A stretch of DNA of 63,917 nucleotides from Phoronis australis (taxonomy: Eukaryota > Phoronida > Phoronidae): assembly GCA_002633005.1 (NCBI GenBank), contig NMRA01000224.1, positions 54,910 to 118,826 on the forward strand, written 5' to 3'. The notes beneath the pieces were generated by a model. It had not been told where the DNA came from. It did not search any database and worked only from the letters and a program-made list of their open reading frames with translations. How positions within the stretch are numbered: position 1 is the first letter of the stretch; each line of letters starts with the position of its first letter. This document shows, in pieces, positions 58,601-63,917 of this stretch. The translations under genes and the position numbers were made by a program.

Positions 58601-61600
58601 ATTGAAAAATCAGCGAAATCTTGGTGAGAGAAATAGTTTACTTCATACATTACATGCTAAAGGGTAAATTCAAATTCAGGTTTATTCCTATCCCAGGACC
58701 AAACAAGTACTACTAACACATCAAAAATGGCTGCAATGCAATGACCCAGTTATTACCGCAGGGCCCAGTTACATAAAAGTTATACGCCGTATAGCAACAA
58801 TGACGTCACATTATCACGTGTCACGCTTTTATTGTTGAACAATAAACCTGACGTCATACAACAACAAACTTATCCAGCGGATAATTTTGAAGTTTTAGGC
58901 AACCCAACCCTGGACCAACAAAAATAAAGTAGCCATGGATTTGAGACAAGGCTACTACACCCATACCAGTCAGTGATTTTGTAGTGTCAGGTCTGAGAAT
59001 TCACTAGGACAAGATACTAAATACTTTCCCAACCTGCAGCAGAAAGCACTGGCGGAAATAAGAATGTTTACAACACAGGTGCCATGCATTACAACACAGG
59101 TGTCATGCATTACAACACAGGTGTCATGCATTACAACACAGGTGTCATGCATTACAACACAGGTGCCATGCATTACAACACAGGTGCCATGCATTACAAC
59201 ACAGGTGTCATGCATTACAACACAGCCGCCATGCATTACAACACAGGTGTCATGCATTACAACACAGGTGTCATGCATTACAACACAGGTGTCATACCAT
59301 ACCTTTGCGTTCTTCTGGCGGCAACATCAAGGTGTAGATATCACGAATCATAGGGAACCCAAATCCATCAGTACCCTGAAACAAGATAATTACTGCAAAA
59401 CGGATCATAAACCAAACCTCAAATACACTTCGGAACATAAAAGAATGAATTCACTCATTAAATAAGTGATACATTTACAGCTGTACATTTCCATTTAAAT
59501 CCTACTTACACCAACAAACGCCACAGACTTGCGCTGATCGCTGGTGTAGGAGCACTCTCGTACCGCTTCACTGAACAAGGTGAAGTTACAACGGGTGATG
59601 ATGGCTAGTTGACCTTTGACCTCACCATCAATATGACCTGTGGTAAAGAAGTGACAGGCTATGATCAAACACACGCACGCACATCAGCTTCTGGCACATA
59701 CACTATGAGAGAATTCATTGACAATTATGATGTTTATCAATACCAGGATAGAGGAAAGATACTAAACATTGATTACGGCACACATGAGCAATTTGGTCCA
59801 AAACAAATAAGCATGGTGAACTTCCAAGATAGGCAAATTTACATTTGACATTTTGCTGTGTACAATAACATGAAAGTTGAATGCTGAAGATTAAAGTTCT
59901 TTCTTGTAAAAAGTCAAACAGGACTTTTGCTTATTATAAATTTATCTCATGAGACATTGCAGTAAAAGCGTAACCTCTTCTACACTAATCCAAATCTATA
60001 AAAACTACACAGGACATAAACTAAATGAAATTAATAATTTTTTGTTGCTTTGTGAAATTTTCAGGGCAACTCAGTAAGCCTAGAGTTCATAAGCACCAAC
60101 ATCAGGTCAGACAGTCTTAAAACTGCAACCAATTTGGAAAACATGAAGAGTTCTCCTGATTCTTACCAGGGAGCCCGTTTCCAACGAGTGTCTTGGTTTC
60201 CACTTGCTTATACATTTCCAGACAACTGGAGGCTACAAAACTAATTTCTGGACCAAACCTCATGGACTGAAATTAAGAAATAATTGTAATGCATGTTTTT
60301 ATTTAGCGCTTTTATTCAACATATGACAGCGAAGTCTATCGTGACGGGGAAACTGGCCTGCAACTGTCAATCATTCCATCAATCAATCATTGCATCTGTC
60401 CATTACTCCATAACCTGTTAGTGATAGTTTGGCAATTCTTCACTTAATTTGCACAAATAAATTAAATGTATTTTCCTGATGGTTGGGGTGTGTCAAATAA
60501 ACTGAGTATACAGCGAAAAATTGCCATATTATATACATCATAAGAATCCACGTGACCTTGTAAAATTAGTTGATAGTATTAAAAGATGTTGAAAGGGGGA
60601 CAAAGCACACTTTCAAAAAGGAAAAATATTCGCGGTAACTCTAAAACGACATGACAGAGTTATTTTTGGGCCTGGAGGGATCTCAAGGCTCCTTGGTAAC
60701 CCTTACTCCCCCTATGGGGCTTAACTATCATTAAAGGACACGCAATGCTACCAAAGAACAATGCCAAAATCTGAAACTGCACTACACTACAACCCCATCT
60801 ATTGTCAATTCTAGACAGTTTATTACCTGTGTAAGGTAGTATATGTGAGTGGCCTGGATCTGCTGCATGGCATTGACAGCACCCCGGAAGGAATAGATTT
60901 GCTGGTGTGGGTCACCCACTAGTATCTTAGGCTGGGACTGAGAGAGTAGGATATCCGCAATGGCTGAAATAGACAAAATGTGAATCAGACCCAATGGCAG
61001 TGATGTGGAAGGTATAGATCTGCTAATGTGAGTCCCCTATCAGTATCTCAGGCTTGGATAGGGACAGCAGAGTGTTCAAGATGGCTGGAGTAGAAGGAAA
61101 TGAATAAAGACTCACGACATCTGGGCCCGGTCTCCAATCTTTTTACTCGAAATGCAACTCGAAATTAGGTTTGGCATTTTCTACTCTAATTTTGGGCGAG
61201 CTCAAGATAAGTGTCTATTATTCTATGCTCGAATACACAATAACTTACATAAATAATTTATTGCCCTTAGTTCACAGTTTGTAAACCCAATATTAAAGCA
61301 ATAAGTTCGAGTTTGAACTCGAAATTTCGAGTTTTTACTCGAGTTTGTAGCACGAATATAAGAGTCTTCAAGGGCGAACTTGAACTAGAAACTCCTATGC
61401 ATAAACTATAATGTATTCGAGCACAGTCTGATAACCAATTATCTTAAGTTCGCACAAAAGGAGCAGAGAAATTGCCAAAAATAGTTTCGAGTTCGTTTCG
61501 AGTACAAAGATTAGAGACCGGGCCCAGTTGTGGAAGGCTTATGTCTGCAGGTGAGGGTCCCCTACAACTATTTTAAGCCTGCGCTGAGACAGCAAGATGG

Positions 61601-63398
61601 CCGAGATGGGAAATGACAAGTGTAAGTGGCAAAACGTCTGTAATACTTTGACTGCCAAGGAATGGCACACGGCATATCATCAATGTATCACTTTTGGGTA
61701 ATTTTTGATATCCATAAGTCCATCGAATTTGACCACTTATTGATAGAAAATAGTGGCTTCTTGCAATGAGAAGAGCTGACAAATCAATCTTGTTAAGTTT
61801 TTTAATTTACCATAGCTGTAAATGAAGAGAACACACTGGTTACGTGTACCAACACCAGGTGGTGTTGCTCGCTGGTGCACAGAGGCCTTAATTAAGAACC
61901 AGGATATGTATAACGCACTGGTTACACGTATAATCACTAGATCGAATTGCTTGCTGGTGAATGCAGCTTTAATAAAGAACCAGAAAACGTACATTCACCA
62001 TGGTACCTACAAACTGAACGACAGTAAGGAATACAGCAAAAAAAGAAGCAGCCAACAGATGCCTGCTGGTGACACCTGGTGTGCACATTTGAGACTAACC
62101 AGGAGTGAGGTCTTGAGCCTCATCAATCAGGATACAGTCATAGCCTTTGAGTTTAGGCTTCTGCAGCTGGTACAGCTTGATGTAGCCATCGTGAACCATG
62201 GGAACTGTTTTGTCCCGCAGGTCCACCATTCTGTCCCAGATACGCTGGGCGTCCTGAGCGTACATCTAGAACATAGATAATTAATAGCATGTACATACTA
62301 GCTACAGTGAGTCCAATTCTTTCCATCAAATAATGTTGACACTGCCTTCATCAGTGATTGGAAGATGGCGCTGCACTCAATATGATTTAGATAGGACTCA
62401 CCTTGAACGTTGGCCACATCCCGAGAACAGTGATTGTGGGCAAAAATCAACACCTTAGTAAAAGACTTTACAAGAAAATTAACCAATCACATTGTGTGAA
62501 ATATAAAAGTTAGTTTTTTGAGTCCACTTTTGAGCAAAGTTTGGCAAATTGCAGCGGAGTGCATGTGTTAAAGTGAGATTACGTGTCCGCAGTCAATAGC
62601 GTTTGGTACCTCACTAGAAAAGCAATATCTCGCGAGATTCTGTGTGATGTTGTTGTTATTTTCAATGAGAGCATGTGGTTTTGGCTAATTATTCTCACCA
62701 AGAGACAGCTAGGGACCACAGTTAATGTGACTATCATGCTGGGACACGCATGTAAGTCAATACCGCGTCTAGTTTTGCTTGATTCTGTGTTTTTCACAAT
62801 AAACAACATACAGTCTGAAAAAAAAGTGAATTGATATTTCCAAGTTGTCTACAGTTGAACTATCTGCAAAGCTGATGGGCAGGATATTGGTGCATTAAGC
62901 TACTTGGAATTCATCATTTTGCAGTATCAGATTTGTGTCTCTAAAACCTCACACAATTGATTTGTATTGAAATAAGAGCTAAGTTTTGAGATTACAAAAA
63001 ATGTCATGAATAAAGTTAAAGAGCAACATGAGAAAGTAAATAGAGTCCATAAAAATGCATAACATTCAGAAAATGTTGTGGAGTACCTACTTGGGGGTGT
63101 TTCGTGTAATCAGACTAAAGGTGTCCTTCCAGTCAACATAAGACATTGCTTCTCTCACCTCTCTGTGGTGAAATGAAATATCCCTCAACAAATTCTGGTC
63201 GTCTCTAGTTCGACTTGGCGCATGTGCCGTGGTCACAAAAGGATCTGCCGAGGCCATGAATGTATTCAGCGTATCCATCACAAACTTGGCGCGTACATAC
63301 AGGTTCTCGCCCTTCCGTGGCTCCAAATTATTCACGATGAGCCTCACTTTCAGGTTAGGTGCAAATTTATGTTGGTACCTAGAGCAAACCGTTCCATA
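52698..63398 (-). CDS. FBH1: F-box DNA helicase 1, C-terminal part (11 exons)
   Basis: FBH1 is a UvrD-type 3'-5' helicase and SCF substrate receptor that restrains RAD51 at stalled forks. Minus-strand exons: 63398-63159, 62265-62100, 60963-60827, 60266-60167, 59637-59510, 59375-59303, 58561-58379, 57750-57610, 56539-56391, 55095-54970, 52817-52698. Phases agree (1,563 bases, 520 residues). Helicase motifs in order: [34 protein letters not shown] region [33 protein letters not shown] with the arginine finger. The preceding exon matches the segment before motif II ([11 protein letters not shown]). The F-box and Walker A lie beyond the right edge. The last exon is the least certain: it fits the phase of the strong donor GTGAGT at 54969-54964 and ends at TGA 52700-52698, but its sequence is only weakly like known C-termini. 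Confidence 0.93.
53173..53709. mobile_element. Inverted-repeat element in FBH1 last intron
   Basis: The ends GGGCTGTTCCAGTAAAATC and, on the other strand, the same 19 bases enclose about 500 bases. The inside holds several CCACC(A/C)-type runs, and AATTTTTAT or TAATTTTTT recurs on both sides of the centre. Confidence 0.75.
54453..54959 (+). mobile_element. hAT-like MITE, GGGCTTGGAAT family, copy 3
   Basis: It is 507 bases with ends AGGGCTTGGAAT and ATTCCAAGCCCT. A perfect 8-base duplication GCATACTC flanks it (54445-54452 and 54960-54967). It is nearly the same as 37439-37943 and, reversed, 40479-40963. Confidence 0.92.
57174..57338 (+). mobile_element. hAT-like MITE, CAGTGGCGGAT family, copy 3
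   Basis: It begins CAGTGGCGGATTTAGGGGAG and ends TTGGATCCGCCCCTGCCACTG, a clear inverted pair with a small insertion. It lies in FBH1 between the motif V and motif VI exons. Confidence 0.8.
57924..57947. repeat. C homopolymer with two Ns
   Basis: Two Ns are followed by a run of more than 20 C. The length is unreliable. It lies in an FBH1 intron. Confidence 0.9.
59067..59300 (+). repeat. 21-bp minisatellite, about eleven copies
   Basis: Units read ACAACACAGGTGTCATGCATT with small changes (GTGCC, CCGCC). The array runs up to the FBH1 donor GTATGG at 59302-59297 on the minus strand. Confidence 0.95.
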
Positions 63399-63789
63399 CT
63401 ACAGAAAGCAAACATCTAAATCGTGAATAAATTTGCATGGAATTCATCCTGCAGGATTTGATGGGACTCAAAATTCAAATAAATTGGTATCCTAATGCCA
63501 AAAAAAATTTGCTTGCAAAAATACTGCACCCATTTCAGGCAACTTACGCAAGGGAAAGCACTAAGCATAATACACAAAATTCACCTTCAAATCCACAAGA
63601 GCAATAACTTCACAACCACTTAATAATGCTTCTAACTTTTACAAACCCTGAGCAAGAATTTGAGTAGGTTTGATTCAGTTAACAGCATGGTATGTGTGTA
63701 GCATATTTCTAGACTCACAGGCAATACGATGTTACTCATTTATTCAACAAAAACTGTAAAAGCACCGATCGTAGGAACATCGTCACTAG

Positions 63790-63917
63790 CACAAACCAGG
63801 TCAATGAGGGATAAGGGTAATACCTCTCACAAACCAGGTCAATGAAGGATAAGGGCAATACCTCTCACAAACCAGGTCAATGAAGGATAAGGGTAATACC
63901 TCTCACAAACCAGGTCA
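63790..63917 (+). repeat. 38-bp minisatellite running off the window
   Basis: Units start at 63790, 63828, 63866 and 63904 (CACAAACCAGGTCAATGAAG and onward), nearly identical. The fourth is cut by the window end. Confidence 0.95.

Noticed and set aside
59067-59300. Possible CRISPR-like array
   Set aside because: The units are directly adjacent with no spacers, and the setting is a eukaryotic intron.
59064-59465. Long ORFs on both strands across the 21-base array
   Set aside because: The period is a multiple of three without stops, so every copy stays open. The peptides are pure repeat translations inside an FBH1 intron.
59610-59622. TGACCTTTGACCT, a DR1-like site
   Set aside because: It lies within an FBH1 coding exon (codons for EVKGQ on the minus strand), so the match is most likely coincidental.

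Overview
This is a stretch of nuclear DNA from an animal. Its genes are split by GT-AG introns of several hundred to about 2,700 bases. It is AT-rich, crowded with minisatellites and small inverted-repeat transposons, and its two largest gap-like N tracts and its shorter ones lie inside or beside simple repeats. Five single-copy genes were assembled by hand from exons whose phases agree, and a sixth, TRIM-like gene is one long coding exon. The combination (urocanate hydratase with a vertebrate-like length, CLN8, a RING/B-box/NHL protein, CR1/L2-like and restriction-like-endonuclease LINEs, hAT-type MITEs) suggests a marine invertebrate deuterostome such as a lancelet or acorn worm. That is inference; the species cannot be fixed from the sequence.

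Layout. 1-3.8 kb: anonymous DNA with one possible two-exon gene and a decayed ORF pair. 3.8-5.75 kb: TRIM-like E3 ligase gene (+). 6.7-9.9 kb: a broken LINE (-) whose reverse transcriptase carries five in-frame 63-base repeats and which is split by a 450-base insert. 10.2-16.2 kb: mobile-element remains, namely a LINE C-terminus with a restriction-like endonuclease, a 433-base duplication with nuclear-receptor DR1 sites, a 731-base foldback with an 8-base target duplication, a small foldback hairpin, an ORF1-like fragment between perfect 65-base repeats, and a THAP pseudogene. 16.7-17.5 kb: CLN8 (+). 17.5-24.3 kb: no gene seen, but a diffuse array of a TACGTACACTAC motif. 24.3-41.5 kb: UROC1 (+), all 17 coding exons, 678 residues. 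43.6-46.9 kb: MED20 (-), four exons, 206 residues. 47.0-50.2 kb: SNRPF (+), four exons, 87 residues. 52.7-63.4 kb: the 3' part of FBH1 (-), 11 exons, continuing past the right edge.

Gene relations. MED20 and SNRPF are head to head with only 135 bases between start codons, so they probably share a promoter. UROC1/MED20 and SNRPF/FBH1 are tail to tail. The genes are unrelated housekeeping or metabolic genes (histidine breakdown, transcription, splicing, DNA repair, ER lipid/protein trafficking), not a pathway cluster. I did not find a convincing new multi-gene system. The most unusual signals are local: tandem copies of exon-intron boundaries inside UROC1, a hAT MITE whose target duplication rebuilds an FBH1 splice donor, and the repeat expansion inside the LINE reverse transcriptase.
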